Part shown: positions 49,292 to 58,148 of the stretch, one piece after another
Layout: each line of letters opens with the position of its first letter
Numbering within the stretch: position 1 is the first letter of the stretch
Assembly (NCBI RefSeq): GCF_036032445.1
Contig: NZ_CP107932.1
Coordinates: forward strand, 3,226,501 to 3,290,500
Direction of reading: 5' to 3'
From: Nocardia sp. NBC_00416
Lineage (GTDB): Bacteria; Actinomycetota; Actinomycetes; Mycobacteriales; Mycobacteriaceae
DNA: 64,000 nucleotides
The notes under the pieces: generated by a model
Seen by the model: only the letters and a program-made list of their open reading frames with translations
Told to the model about the DNA's origin: nothing
The model's database searches: none
Translations under genes and position numbers: made by a program

Positions 49292-49672
49292 TCATGAGTG
49301 CTCGTGCCTGTTCTCGAGGTGTTGCTCCAGGGCTGAGATATCCAGATATCCGGACACTCGTAGTGCTCTGCCGATCGCTCGGCGCCGAACCGCTGTGCTC
49401 AGACAGGCCGAAAAGGGGTGCAGCCACGCACCCCGTCCGGAAAGTCTGTGCTGTGGATCGGGAACGATCGTGACAGCGTCCGCGCCGTTACCGGTCGAAC
49501 GCCCGCACGCCACGATCCGCAGCAGTTCGGGGGCCGGTTCGCGTTTTCGGCAACCGATACACGTCCGCACCGGCACCGCCCGGCGCCGAAGCGCCGCAGA
49601 CTCACCATCGCGATCGTGCCCGGTAACCGAAGACTCGGACCGAACCTCACACCACTCTACCGCTGACCGCAC
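49292..49672 (-). CDS. YlxR/DUF448 RNA-binding protein
   Basis: A 126-residue protein of the nusA-infB cluster. The motif VPVRTCIGCRKREPAPELLR and GRGAWLHP identify YlxR. The fold binds nucleic acid, and members regulate rnpB or translation genes. GTG at 49672 is chosen because GGAGG lies 5 nt upstream; a GTG at 49576 nearer the motif is possible. The N-terminal 30 residues are not conserved in appearance. Confidence 0.88.
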   Translation of the reverse strand: MRSAVEWCEVRSESSVTGHDRDGESAALRRRAVPVRTCIGCRKREPAPELLRIVACGRSTGNGADAVTIVPDPQHRLSGRGAWLHPFSACLSTAVRRRAIGRALRVSGYLDISALEQHLENRHEHS

Positions 49673-49782
49673 CCCGACCTCCAATCCCGCCCCCGATGAC
49701 GTCACCCGGGGCGAGTCGGCACGGCGTGTTTGCTGGTCGGAGGACGGCGGCAATGCGGCGTCCGCGGATTCGTGGTGACGGA

Positions 49783-50811
49783 TCAACGGCGATGCGCCTC
49801 CGTCCGCACCGTGCCGCCGGCATCGGGCGCGGCATCACTGCGGATATCGATCCGCCAGCCGGTGAGCCGGGCCGCGAGCCGGGCGTTCTGCCCCTCTTTG
49901 CCGATCGCCAGCGAGAGCTGGAAATCGGGGACGACCACGCGCGCCGCCCGCGCGTCCGGATCCACGACAGTGACCGATACCACTTTCGAGGGGGACAGCG
50001 CATTACCCACGAAGGTCGCCGGATCCTCGGCGTAGTCGATGATGTCGATCTTCTCCCCGGCCAGCTCGCTCATCACGTTGCGCACCCGCTGACCCATGGG
50101 CCCGATACAGGCGCCCTTGGCATTGACCCCGGACACGGTGGACCGCACCGCGATCTTGGAGCGATGCCCCGCCTCACGCGCGACCGCCACGATCTCCACC
50201 GAACCGTCCGCGATCTCCGGCACCTCCAGCGCGAACAGCCGGCGGACCAGATTCGGGTGGGTTCGCGACAAGGTGATCTGCGGGCCACGCGGGCCGCGCG
50301 ACACCCCCACCACGTAGCACTTGATCCGATCGCCGTGCTCGTAGCTCTCCCCCGGCACCTGCTCCGCGGACGGGATCAGCCCTTCGGCGCCGGTCACTTC
50401 GCTGCCGATCCGCACCACCACGGTGCCGCGGGCATTGGCGCGCGCGTCGCGTTGCACGACACCGCCGACGATATCGCCCTCATGGGTCGAGAACTCGCCG
50501 AAGGATTTCTCGTTCTCGGCATCACGCAGCCGCTGGAGTACGACCTGCCGGGCGGTGGTGGCGGCGATCCGGCCGAAACCTTCAGGGGTGTCGTCCCATT
50601 CGGAGATCACATTGCCGTCGGCGTCGAGTTCGGTGGCCAGCACCCGCACGAGTCCAGTGCGCTGATTGATCTCGACCCGGGCGTTGGGCTGGTGTCCCTC
50701 GGTGTGCTTGTAGGCGGTGAGCAAGGCGGACTCGATCGCGGAGATCACGGTCTCGATCGAGATCCCCTTGTCCGCGACGATAGCGCGCAGGGCTTCGATT
50801 TCGATGTTCAT
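49783..50811 (-). CDS. nusA: Transcription termination/antitermination factor NusA
   Basis: A 342-residue factor that modulates pausing, termination and rRNA antitermination. The N-terminal domain [20 protein letters not shown] (1-105), S1 (about 107-180; [20 protein letters not shown]), KH1 ([20 protein letters not shown]) and KH2 ([20 protein letters not shown]) are visible. No acidic C-terminal repeats, as is usual in actinobacteria. ATG overlaps the rimP stop (ATGA). Confidence 0.96.
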   Translation of the reverse strand: MNIEIEALRAIVADKGISIETVISAIESALLTAYKHTEGHQPNARVEINQRTGLVRVLATELDADGNVISEWDDTPEGFGRIAATTARQVVLQRLRDAENEKSFGEFSTHEGDIVGGVVQRDARANARGTVVVRIGSEVTGAEGLIPSAEQVPGESYEHGDRIKCYVVGVSRGPRGPQITLSRTHPNLVRRLFALEVPEIADGSVEIVAVAREAGHRSKIAVRSTVSGVNAKGACIGPMGQRVRNVMSELAGEKIDIIDYAEDPATFVGNALSPSKVVSVTVVDPDARAARVVVPDFQLSLAIGKEGQNARLAARLTGWRIDIRSDAAPDAGGTVRTEAHRR

Positions 50812-51431
50812 TCCATGGTCCCTTCGGTCGAATCGGACGCGTCGACGGTAGTTCCGGTGAGCTCCGCGGCATCCGCTCCCGCGGGTGGGCGGCCGGAGGC
50901 GACGCCCCCGGCGAGTTCGAGTTCGCGTGCGTTGGGCGGGGAGAACTCCACCTCCACCACAGCGCGGTCGATATCGGCGAGGTCCACGGTGACCAGACGC
51001 GGTGCACGTCCCCCACCGAGCACCAACGCGATCCGGTCGCCGTCCAAGGCGCCGACCCGCGCCCGGAACCCCGGCGACAGCCCGGGTTCCAGCGGCGCGA
51101 CGCCCGGTTTCAGGCTGATCTCGACCTTGCGCCCACGCGCCCGGCGCCAGTGGCGGGGCTCGGTGAGCGGCCGGTCGATACCCGGGGTGGTCACCTCGAG
51201 CAGGTACCGGGCGGCCTCGAATTCGTCGTCCGCGTCGTCCAGGCATGCCGACACCTGTGCGCTGAGTTCGGCGATGGTGTCGAGGTCCGCGGTCCGGTCG
51301 CTGTCCACGATCACCCGGACCCGGGTCTGCCCCGCCGCGGTCGACACCTCGACACCCTCGAGATCGAATCCTCGACCGGCGACTAATCCGGCTACGAGCC
51401 GGCTCACCCTCTCCTCGGTCGGCATCGGCAT
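50808..51431 (-). CDS. rimP: Ribosome maturation factor RimP
   Basis: A 207-residue 30S assembly factor. [40 protein letters not shown] and [20 protein letters not shown] (N-terminal domain), then the C-terminal SH3-like domain. A tail of about 40 residues ([20 protein letters not shown]) is unconserved. ATG at 51431 with AGGAG 8 nt upstream; a second ATG two codons later is possible. It is first gene of rimP-nusA-ylxR-infB. Confidence 0.94.
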   Translation of the reverse strand: MPMPTEERVSRLVAGLVAGRGFDLEGVEVSTAAGQTRVRVIVDSDRTADLDTIAELSAQVSACLDDADDEFEAARYLLEVTTPGIDRPLTEPRHWRRARGRKVEISLKPGVAPLEPGLSPGFRARVGALDGDRIALVLGGGRAPRLVTVDLADIDRAVVEVEFSPPNARELELAGGVASGRPPAGADAAELTGTTVDASDSTEGTME

Positions 51432-51591
51432 ATGGGCAGCTCCTGGTTCAGTTGTTACGCGGACGGAAATATTCTGTGCCGGTGATCTAGCGTAACGCGC
51501 CCCGAGAAGGTAAAGGACCAGCGGTCGGCGGTAAGTTCCGCCGGATGGTGCCCGTACGCGGGTGATGCCCCGGGTCTGGCACGATGGTCCG

Positions 51592-52155
51592 GTGACCGAG
51601 CGCGTTACCGACCGGCCCGCGGCCGGGTGTCCCCGCGGCCCCTCGTCCGACCGGTACGGCGGCGCACGCCCTGTGAATCGCCGTACGGCGCTACGGGTCG
51701 CGGGCGGCGGCACGGCCGCACTGCTCGCCCTACCGGCCCTGGTCGCCTGCGCCGAGGAACCCATCACCGAACCGGATGTACTGGTCGCGCACGAGTTCTC
51801 GGCGCGCAGTGACGCCGCGGCCGCCACCGCCGCGATCGCCATAGACCCGCAGCGCACGGCCGCGCTCACCACGATCGCCGCGGAACGCACCGCGCACGCC
51901 GACGCGCTGCGCACCGAAATCGATCGGGCGATCGGCGTCTACGGCGACGGAACGACACCGGCCGTGCGCACTCCCGCCCCCACCACGACCCCCGCCCCGG
52001 ACGCGCCGCCGAGTATCGGTGCGCTGCGCGACCAGCTCAACGCCTCGCAGCGGGCCGCCACCGATCTGGCGGTCACCCAGTCCGGGTACCGCGCCGGACT
52101 ACTCGCCTCGATCAGCGCCGCGTGCGCGGTTCAGGTGGGGGTGCTGCTGGTATGA
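51592..52155 (+). CDS. Tat-type lipoprotein, Rv2843-like
   Basis: A 187-residue exported protein. A twin-arginine motif NRRTALR (about 29-35), hydrophobic core and lipobox ALVAC (Cys53) are followed by an Ala-rich helical domain with a Thr/Pro linker (about 128-142). The GTG at 51592 gives a long n-region; GTG 51673 (VNRRTALR) gives a normal signal peptide and may be the true start. It overlaps the next gene by 4 nt (ATGA). It matches the position of Rv2843; function unknown. Confidence 0.7.
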   Translation: MTERVTDRPAAGCPRGPSSDRYGGARPVNRRTALRVAGGGTAALLALPALVACAEEPITEPDVLVAHEFSARSDAAAATAAIAIDPQRTAALTTIAAERTAHADALRTEIDRAIGVYGDGTTPAVRTPAPTTTPAPDAPPSIGALRDQLNASQRAATDLAVTQSGYRAGLLASISAACAVQVGVLLV

Positions 52156-52592
52156 GCGGCGCCGAACAGCAGGCGTTGCGCGATGCGCTGGACGCCGAAT
52201 ACGCGGCCGTCTACGCCTACGGACTGATCGCGGCCCATACCAGCCCCGACCAGCGCCGCACCGTCGATCAGCACACCGCCGCCCATCGTGCGCGACGCGA
52301 CGCGACCGTCGACCTCCTCACCGGTTCGGGGTCCGGGGTGGCGGTGCCGCCGCCCGAGCCCGCCTACACCGTGCCCGGGGAGGTGACCGATCCGGCGTCG
52401 GCCGCCCGGCTGGCGGTCGTGGTCGAGACCGATACCGCGGTGGCCTGGCGAGCGGTCGTCGAACGAGCAGGCACCGAGACGACCCGCCGCACCGGGGTGG
52501 AAGCACTCACCGAGGCGGCCGGCCGCTGCGCGCTCTGGCAGTTCGCCGCCGGCGCCGAACCGGCGACCACGGCGTTTCCCGGTCGGCCCTGA
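52152..52592 (+). CDS. DUF4439 ferritin-like protein
   Basis: A 146-residue mostly helical protein: LRDALDAEYAAVYAYGLIAA and RRTVDQHTAAHRARRDATVD, with Glu/His residues (E18, H51, H55 region) placed as in ferritin-like DUF4439 proteins. It lacks a signal peptide. It is translationally coupled to the lipoprotein gene, so the two may form an envelope complex. Rv2844 is the counterpart, from memory. Metal binding is plausible, not shown. Confidence 0.72.
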   Translation: MSGAEQQALRDALDAEYAAVYAYGLIAAHTSPDQRRTVDQHTAAHRARRDATVDLLTGSGSGVAVPPPEPAYTVPGEVTDPASAARLAVVVETDTAVAWRAVVERAGTETTRRTGVEALTEAAGRCALWQFAAGAEPATTAFPGRP

Positions 52593-52618
52593 CCCGCACC
52601 GCCGGTTCGGGTGGACGG

Positions 52619-53593
52619 TCAGTCCCGCGGCCGGCCGAAGGGGTAGGCGGTCGAGCTCGACCGGTCCGAACTCGACCCGTCCGATTCGGGACGGGGGAAC
52701 ACCGTGCCCTCCCGGTTCGCGTCCTTGCCCGCACGGGACCGGGACCAGGGCGCGCTGCCGCGCGGTGGCCGTTCCTGCGGGGTCAGCGAACCCATCCCGC
52801 CCGGCATCCCGGGTAGGTAGGGCATCGAGGAGCCCGACCCTGAGCTGCCCGACCCTGAGGACCAGGGCGTGGATCCGGGCGGCTGACCCGAACTCGGCTC
52901 CGCCCCGTGCGCCCCGGCAGTCCACGGAGTGTGCCCGGCCGCCAGGTCGGTCCCCGGTACCGGTAGGTCTTCGCCCACGATCCGCGCGGGTTCCATCGAC
53001 GGGACGGCAGGTTTCGGTGGCGGATCGGCGAGATCCGGTGGCGGGTCGGCAGGTTTCGGCGGCGGATCGATGGGGGTCGGCGACGGATCAGCGGGGACCG
53101 GCGGCAGGTCGGCGGCACCCGTTTCGAGTGGTTGCGGCCCGGGGTCCGGGAGGATTCCCGCCTGCCCTTCGCTGCCCGCAGGTGGAGCCGCGGCCGAGTC
53201 GAGAGCGGGCCGGTGCCCGGTGACGTCGCCGATCGCGCCGAGTCCGGTGGGATCCGGTGCAGACACATCTGGGGTGGGAGGGTCACCGGTGGCGAGCCGG
53301 GGCTCGGGCGCGCCTGTTCCGGCCGGCCGAGCGTGCTCAGCTGCCGGCGCCGCCACCGGCGCATCGGGATGTTCCGACGTCACGCGATGCGCACCCGCGA
53401 TATCGGCCTGTACGAGCAACGCGATCGTTTCGGCGCCGCCGGCCGCCCCCCGCACATTGCGGCGCATGACCTCGCCCGCGGACTCCCCGACCGCACCGAG
53501 TCTGGTGGCCAGCTGTCCGGTGACCGCATCCACGCTCGGGCCGCTGGATGCGGACCCGTCATCTTCGGTCATCGGCACCACCGCCTCAACCAT
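52619..53593 (-). CDS. Proline-rich protein of unknown function
   Basis: A 324-residue protein. A short structured start (about 15-70: VTGQLATRLGAVGESAGEVM, AETIALLVQADIAGAHRVTS) resembles ESX-associated helical proteins. It is followed by a long disordered part with DPPP-type repeats (about 165-200, e.g. IDPPPKPADPPPDLADPPPK) and Ser/Gly runs (about 240-265). No signal peptide or membrane segment. Secretion through a type VII system is conceivable from the first 70 residues, but no ESX gene lies nearby. The start is uncertain (ATG 53593 or 53572). Confidence 0.5.
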   Translation of the reverse strand: MVEAVVPMTEDDGSASSGPSVDAVTGQLATRLGAVGESAGEVMRRNVRGAAGGAETIALLVQADIAGAHRVTSEHPDAPVAAPAAEHARPAGTGAPEPRLATGDPPTPDVSAPDPTGLGAIGDVTGHRPALDSAAAPPAGSEGQAGILPDPGPQPLETGAADLPPVPADPSPTPIDPPPKPADPPPDLADPPPKPAVPSMEPARIVGEDLPVPGTDLAAGHTPWTAGAHGAEPSSGQPPGSTPWSSGSGSSGSGSSMPYLPGMPGGMGSLTPQERPPRGSAPWSRSRAGKDANREGTVFPRPESDGSSSDRSSSTAYPFGRPRD

Positions 53594-53657
53594 CTCGCCG
53601 TGCGCACAACAGCTCCCACGGGGCGGTCGGGCAACGCGGACGCGAACCGCGTGGTGT

Positions 53658-53686
53658 GGCTACGGTTACCCCGCGAAACCGTAGCC
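53658..53686. terminator. Hairpin between GT-C-like and proline-rich genes
   Basis: Perfect 10-bp arms GGCTACGGTT (53658-53667) and AACCGTAGCC (53677-53686) with a 9-nt loop, 129 nt after the stop of the membrane protein gene and 65 nt before the proline-rich gene. It is probably a terminator; a leader hairpin is also possible. Confidence 0.45.
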
Positions 53687-53814
53687 CGACACCATTGCGA
53701 CACCGTCACACGAAACCACCGGAAGTGTCGACCGATACCACCGCCAGTGGGAATACCGGGCGGTACGCTGCAGCCGAACCGGACCCGCGTGCGCGGCGCG
53801 GCCGAACCCGGGCG

Positions 53815-55701
53815 CTATCTGTAGGACGCGACGCCCACCGGCCCGGTTCCGAGGCAGACCAGCGATCCCGGGGTCCGGTTCCGGACGATCAGCGCCGACC
53901 CGCTGCCGACGACCCGGACGTAGGCCGTGTTCAATCCGGCCCGCACCGGAACCTCGGCCTTCGCACCGCGTTCGAAGCTCACGGTGATCGTGGCATCTCG
54001 GTCGGCGAAATAGTTCAGCTGTGCGGTCCATTCGTGGGCGATCATCGGGCCGTCGAGGGCGACGCGGATCGGGAGATCGCCCACGATCCGGTGACCACAG
54101 CCCGGTTCCGGGCCCGGGCTGATACCGCGGTTCCACCAGACCCGGGCGTCGACGAATTCACCCGAGTCGGTGATCATCCGCAGCCGGTCGGTGGCCGCGG
54201 CGAACGCGCCCGGCGGGGCCACCGAGGACAGGACCCGGCTCGCCTCGTTCTCCGGGTATGCCGTCGGATTCAGCACACTCCACGGCACCTCTTGTTCCAG
54301 CAGCGGTGACCCGTCCCAGTGCGCGAAACCGGATTCCACCGTCGTCACGTAGGTTCTCGTCGGGCCCTCGGACCAGGTGCGGGTGAAGGTGTAGGTCGAC
54401 CACAGACTGCTCACCGCGAACAGCGCCACCACGACGGTGGCCGGGATCGGCCCACGCCACCGGATGCCGCGGCCACCGCGACCCGCACCCGCCGCGCCCC
54501 CGCGGGCGAATGCGAGCAGTATCAGCGCGCCCGCGGCGGTGAGCACGACCGCGGCATCGGCCAGATAGCGCAGCGACATCATGAGTTCGTCGACGGTGTT
54601 GGGTCCGGCGCGCATCAGCACCACGGGGATCTGCACCGCCGGTATGTACACCACCGCCGCGGCCCAGACGGGCCACACCACCCGCCGGGCCCGGATCGTC
54701 AGCACCACGACAACCGCGAGCAGTCCCCAGGCTGCCCACACCGCCCAGTCCGGCGCCACGGCCCACGGCGCCGAGGGCACCCAGCGCTCCCAGCCCCAGG
54801 GGCCGCCCAGTAGCGCCGTCACCACGCCGGCCCAGGCCGCGCGGGGCAGCATATGCGCGAGATCGGCGGATCCGCCCTCGCCCGCCGATATTCCGGCCGC
54901 CGCCAGGTAGAACACGGTCCACAGGGCCAGCACCGCGACGGCGCCGGCCCAGAGTTCCTGTCCGCGCCGCAGTACCTCCCGCGGGGCCGGGCGCCGACCC
55001 GCCACGTAGCGGCGCAGCAGTACCACCGCGAACGCCACGAACGGCACCACGACCGCCTTCTCGAAGAACAGCAGCCCCACCGCCGTCACCACGATCCCGG
55101 AGACCGCATACCGGCGGCGGCCGGTACGGTCCAGCAGCACCGCGTCGGCGATCACCCAGGCGAGGGCGAATTGCAGGGGCAGCGCGTTGAGAGCGGCCGA
55201 CCACCAAGCGAACGCGGGCAGGGTCAGCGGACAGAACAGATAGAAGGCCAGTGGCACGAGTATCGCCCGGCGCCGCCCGAGCAGCACCAGCAGCATCCGC
55301 AGGACCGCAAGGGACACCACCAGCTGGCCGAGCAGCATGACCGCCGCGGTCACACTCCAGTTCAGCGGTGCTACGGCGGTGACCAGCCAGGAAACGGCGA
55401 AGGCCAGCGGCATGAAATGCCCGTCGTGATCGTGCAGCAGCAGCTCGCCGGACAGCAGCGGCAAGGCGCCGGCCCGGCCGGAGAGGATCAGATCGTCCCA
55501 ATAGAAGTAACTGCTCGCGGTCACCCAACCGCGAACGCCGAGTTGCAGCACGATCAGGCAGATCGCGGCCCCGACGATAGCGCGCCCGGGAACGCTGAAC
55601 CAGTGCCGCAGCGCGTCCCGGGCCCCCGCGGCCCGGGTGGGGGGCACCGCGGGGTTCCGGATAGACGTGCGCTCCGGTGCGACAGCCGGAGCGGTTCCCA
55701 T
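53815..55701 (-). CDS. Large polytopic membrane protein, GT-C-glycosyltransferase-like
   Basis: A 628-residue protein with about eleven transmembrane helices (35-460) and a C-terminal soluble domain (about 480-628) rich in beta strands, probably outside the membrane. The first loop has SSYFYWDDLILSGR, an acidic motif like the DD/ED catalytic site in loop 1 of GT-C glycosyltransferases. Overall similarity to polyprenyl-sugar-dependent transferases is only structural. The ATG at 55701 has TAGGGT 8 nt upstream. No glycan gene cluster is adjacent. Confidence 0.65.
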   Translation of the reverse strand: MGTAPAVAPERTSIRNPAVPPTRAAGARDALRHWFSVPGRAIVGAAICLIVLQLGVRGWVTASSYFYWDDLILSGRAGALPLLSGELLLHDHDGHFMPLAFAVSWLVTAVAPLNWSVTAAVMLLGQLVVSLAVLRMLLVLLGRRRAILVPLAFYLFCPLTLPAFAWWSAALNALPLQFALAWVIADAVLLDRTGRRRYAVSGIVVTAVGLLFFEKAVVVPFVAFAVVLLRRYVAGRRPAPREVLRRGQELWAGAVAVLALWTVFYLAAAGISAGEGGSADLAHMLPRAAWAGVVTALLGGPWGWERWVPSAPWAVAPDWAVWAAWGLLAVVVVLTIRARRVVWPVWAAAVVYIPAVQIPVVLMRAGPNTVDELMMSLRYLADAAVVLTAAGALILLAFARGGAAGAGRGGRGIRWRGPIPATVVVALFAVSSLWSTYTFTRTWSEGPTRTYVTTVESGFAHWDGSPLLEQEVPWSVLNPTAYPENEASRVLSSVAPPGAFAAATDRLRMITDSGEFVDARVWWNRGISPGPEPGCGHRIVGDLPIRVALDGPMIAHEWTAQLNYFADRDATITVSFERGAKAEVPVRAGLNTAYVRVVGSGSALIVRNRTPGSLVCLGTGPVGVASYR

Positions 55702-55775
55702 GTCGACCCACCCTACAAGTGAGCCGGACGGATCACCGGCCGATCGGCGCGGCAACCGGCCCACAGCGCCGACGG

Positions 55776-55964
55776 CTACGTGTCGGCCTCGGCACTCGCC
55801 TCGGTTTCCACGCCGAGATCGTATTCGCTCAGGTCCACGGCATCGGTGCGTTCGTCTCCGATATCGAGCAGCTGCGCGACAGCGTCGGAATCGCCGTGCG
55901 CGGCCCGTTCGCGCAGCTCGGTGAGGTTCGGCTCGCGCGGGCCGGACCGTTCGGGCTCATACAT
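55776..55964 (-). CDS. Small acidic protein upstream of the membrane protein gene
   Basis: A 62-residue hydrophilic protein (MYEPERSGPREPNLTELRER ... DSDAVAQLLDIGDERTDAVD). It is strongly acidic at the C-terminus, with a single helical repeat-like stretch (LRERAAHGDSDAVAQLLDIG) resembling a Sel1 or TPR half unit. AAGG precedes the ATG by 10 nt. Unknown function. Confidence 0.5.
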   Translation of the reverse strand: MYEPERSGPREPNLTELRERAAHGDSDAVAQLLDIGDERTDAVDLSEYDLGVETEASAEADT

Positions 55965-56076
55965 ACAGCGCACCTTCCCTGGAGTTTCGGCGGCGAGCCA
56001 CCGGCTCGCACGCTCCGCTGTCCGAGCTTAGGGGGGTTGTCGGATCGCCGCCGAATCCCCCGGCAGCCGCACCCCG

Positions 56077-57153
56077 TCACGCGGAGGCAGTGAGACCGGG
56101 TCCGGTGTACAACGGCAGGTCACCGGTGGTGCGGATACCGGGTTCGGCGGCCACGACAGCCGGTATGGCATTCACCACCCGGCCGACGCCGGCCAGTATC
56201 GCGGCGTAGTTGTGGTCGCCGTGACGGCTGGTCGGGCAGATGTCGACCGCGTAGGAGGGTTCGCCGGTGATCTCCACCCGGTAGGAACCGCCCGGCTGCG
56301 CGGGCCGCGCCCAGTCGGGCCGCAGATCATCACGCAACCGGGTGATGTGTTCGACCACGATCGCCGGTCGGCCGCCCACATGCCCGGTGATCTCGAACCG
56401 CAGTGCCGCCTGACTGCCCTTGGGGACCTCTCCCACCGCGACCTCGAAGCTGTCCGGCGCGGGCTCACGTTCATAGGTCTCGGTGATCTCGTCGATCTCC
56501 ACGCCGAGCCCGGCCGCCAGCGCACGCATTCCCGCCCCCCAGGCGATTCCCAGCACGCCCGGCTGCAGCAACATCGGGGTCTCGTCGAGCGATGTTCCGA
56601 ATCCCATGACGTCGAACATGACCGTGGAGCCGTCGTAGGTGGCGTAGTCCGCGAGTTCCAAGCACCGCACCTGTTCGATCTCGCGGCAGGTGGAGGCCAG
56701 CGCGAACGGGATCAGATCGTTGACGAACCCGGGATCCACGCCGTTGACGAACAGGCTCGTGTTACCGGCCGCCGCGGCGGCTTCGACCTCGGCGAAGAAT
56801 TTCGGCGGCAGTGTTCCCCACGGATACATGAGCAGGCCGGGCGAGGTCCCCACCACGTTCACCCCGGCGGCCAGGATCCGGCGGACATCGCCCATCGCCT
56901 CGACCAACCGGGTATCGCCCATTGCGCAGTAGACCGCGCAGTCGGGACCGGCGGCCAGCAACTGGTCGAGGTCGTCGACCGCCGTGATTCCGGTCTTCGT
57001 CCCGAGGCCGGCCAGTTCGCCCGCGTCGATCCCCACTTTCTCCGGGCTGGATACGCAGACACCGACGAGGTCGAAGCGGGGGTCGGTGATGAGCTGCGTC
57101 AAGGCGATCCGGCCGGCGTTGCCGGTGCCGACGAGGACGACGCGAAGAGTCAT
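56077..57153 (-). CDS. NAD(P)-binding amine/amino-acid dehydrogenase family (DapB-like)
   Basis: A 358-residue Rossmann-fold protein: MTLRVVLVGTGNAGRIALTQ (GTGNAG at 9-14), VVGTSPGLLMYPWG, NGVDPGFVNDLIPFALASTC and DMGFGTSLDETP-like downstream segments match the 2,4-diaminopentanoate-dehydrogenase/DapB-N family common in actinobacteria. These act on small amines or carbonyl compounds; the substrate here is unknown. ATG with AGGAGAATCA upstream. It is divergent from the steroid-dehydrogenase-like gene across a region with a KstR-type box and another palindrome. Confidence 0.72.
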   Translation of the reverse strand: MTLRVVLVGTGNAGRIALTQLITDPRFDLVGVCVSSPEKVGIDAGELAGLGTKTGITAVDDLDQLLAAGPDCAVYCAMGDTRLVEAMGDVRRILAAGVNVVGTSPGLLMYPWGTLPPKFFAEVEAAAAAGNTSLFVNGVDPGFVNDLIPFALASTCREIEQVRCLELADYATYDGSTVMFDVMGFGTSLDETPMLLQPGVLGIAWGAGMRALAAGLGVEIDEITETYEREPAPDSFEVAVGEVPKGSQAALRFEITGHVGGRPAIVVEHITRLRDDLRPDWARPAQPGGSYRVEITGEPSYAVDICPTSRHGDHNYAAILAGVGRVVNAIPAVVAAEPGIRTTGDLPLYTGPGLTASA

Positions 57154-57220
57154 TGATTCTCCTAGATACGGGGAGCGCGGCGGCGAAAACACTGTTCCAG
57201 CGCCGCATTCCGGCTCCGAG

Positions 57221-57254
57221 CACTGTTCCGGACCAGTGTCTAGAACGTGTTCCA
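57221..57254. promoter_or_regulatory. KstR-type box and a second palindrome
   Basis: TAGAACGTGTTCCA (57241-57254) fits the cholesterol-regulator KstR consensus TNNAACNNGTTNNA at every fixed base. Next to it CACTGTTCCGGACCAGTG (57221-57238) is an 18-bp palindrome with one mismatched pair in each half. The -10 TAGCGT (57264-57269) lies just downstream, 7 nt before the SDR ATG. Confidence 0.65.
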
Positions 57255-57276
57255 GTTTCATGGTAGCGTCACCGCC

Positions 57277-58011
57277 ATGGGACGTGTAGACGGCAAAGTT
57301 GCCCTGATCAGTGGCGGCGCCCGCGGTATGGGCGCGGCCCACGCGAAACTGCTGGTAGCCGAGGGCGCGCGGGTCGTCCTCGGCGATGTTCTCCACGATG
57401 AGGGCAAAGCCCTGGCCGACGAGATCGGGGCCGCCGCGCGCTACGTGCCGCTGGACGTCACCGAACCCGAGCAATGGGAGACCGCCGTCGCCACGGCTGT
57501 CACCGAGTTCGGCAAGCTCGACGTGCTGGTGAACAATGCCGGAATCGTCAACGGCGCACCCCTGCAGAAGCTCTCGCTGGAGAAGTTCCGGGCCGTCCTC
57601 GACGTGAACCTGGTCGGCACGTTCCTGGGCATGCGCGCCGCCGTCGAACCCATGATCGCCGCCGGCGGCGGGTCGATCATCAACGTCTCCTCCGTCGAAG
57701 GCCTGCGCGGGGCGCCGTTCGCGCACGGTTACGTGGCGTCCAAATGGGGCGTGCGCGGCCTGGCCAAATCCGCGGCACTCGAGTTGGCCCCGCACGGCAT
57801 CCGGGTGAACTCCGTACACCCCGGACTCATCCGCACCCCGATGACCGCGGGCATCCCCGACGATCTGGTGACGATTCCGCTGGGCCGCCCCGCCGAATCG
57901 GCGGAGGTCGCCACCTTCATCCTCTTCCTGGCCAGCGACGAATCCTCCTACGCCACCGGCAGCGAGTTCGTGGTCGACGGCGGCCTGGTCACCGGAGTCC
58001 CGCACAAATAG
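57277..58011 (+). CDS. Short-chain dehydrogenase, 3-alpha/20-beta-hydroxysteroid dehydrogenase-like
   Basis: A 244-residue classical SDR. Cofactor loop ISGGARGMGA (11-20), NNAG (86-89), catalytic Ser139, Tyr152 and Lys156 (HGYVASKWG), HPGLIRTPM for substrate positioning. The whole chain closely follows mycobacterial 3-alpha,20-beta-hydroxysteroid dehydrogenase (Rv2002), from memory. The acidic residue after beta-2 (GDVLHDEG) suggests NAD. ATG 57277 lies 7 nt after TAGCGT with no Shine-Dalgarno sequence (leaderless). A KstR-type box upstream supports a role in steroid metabolism. Confidence 0.85.
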   Translation: MGRVDGKVALISGGARGMGAAHAKLLVAEGARVVLGDVLHDEGKALADEIGAAARYVPLDVTEPEQWETAVATAVTEFGKLDVLVNNAGIVNGAPLQKLSLEKFRAVLDVNLVGTFLGMRAAVEPMIAAGGGSIINVSSVEGLRGAPFAHGYVASKWGVRGLAKSAALELAPHGIRVNSVHPGLIRTPMTAGIPDDLVTIPLGRPAESAEVATFILFLASDESSYATGSEFVVDGGLVTGVPHK

Positions 58012-58148
58012 CGAGCACCCGGACGATAGGCGCAGACCCGGCCCGCCGACTCCGCCCGCCGTATATCCGGCACCCGCCGAGGACGCCGTTCCCGGACTAT
58101 CGCCGACCCGATGCGGCAGCCGTGCCGTGGACCGGCATCAGCGAGCGA

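Noticed and set aside
56077..58005. Extended minus-strand frame joining the DapB-like dehydrogenase with an N-terminal 280-residue extension
   Set aside because: The extension is the antisense shadow of the SDR at 57277; the real start is ATG 57153 with a good Shine-Dalgarno sequence.
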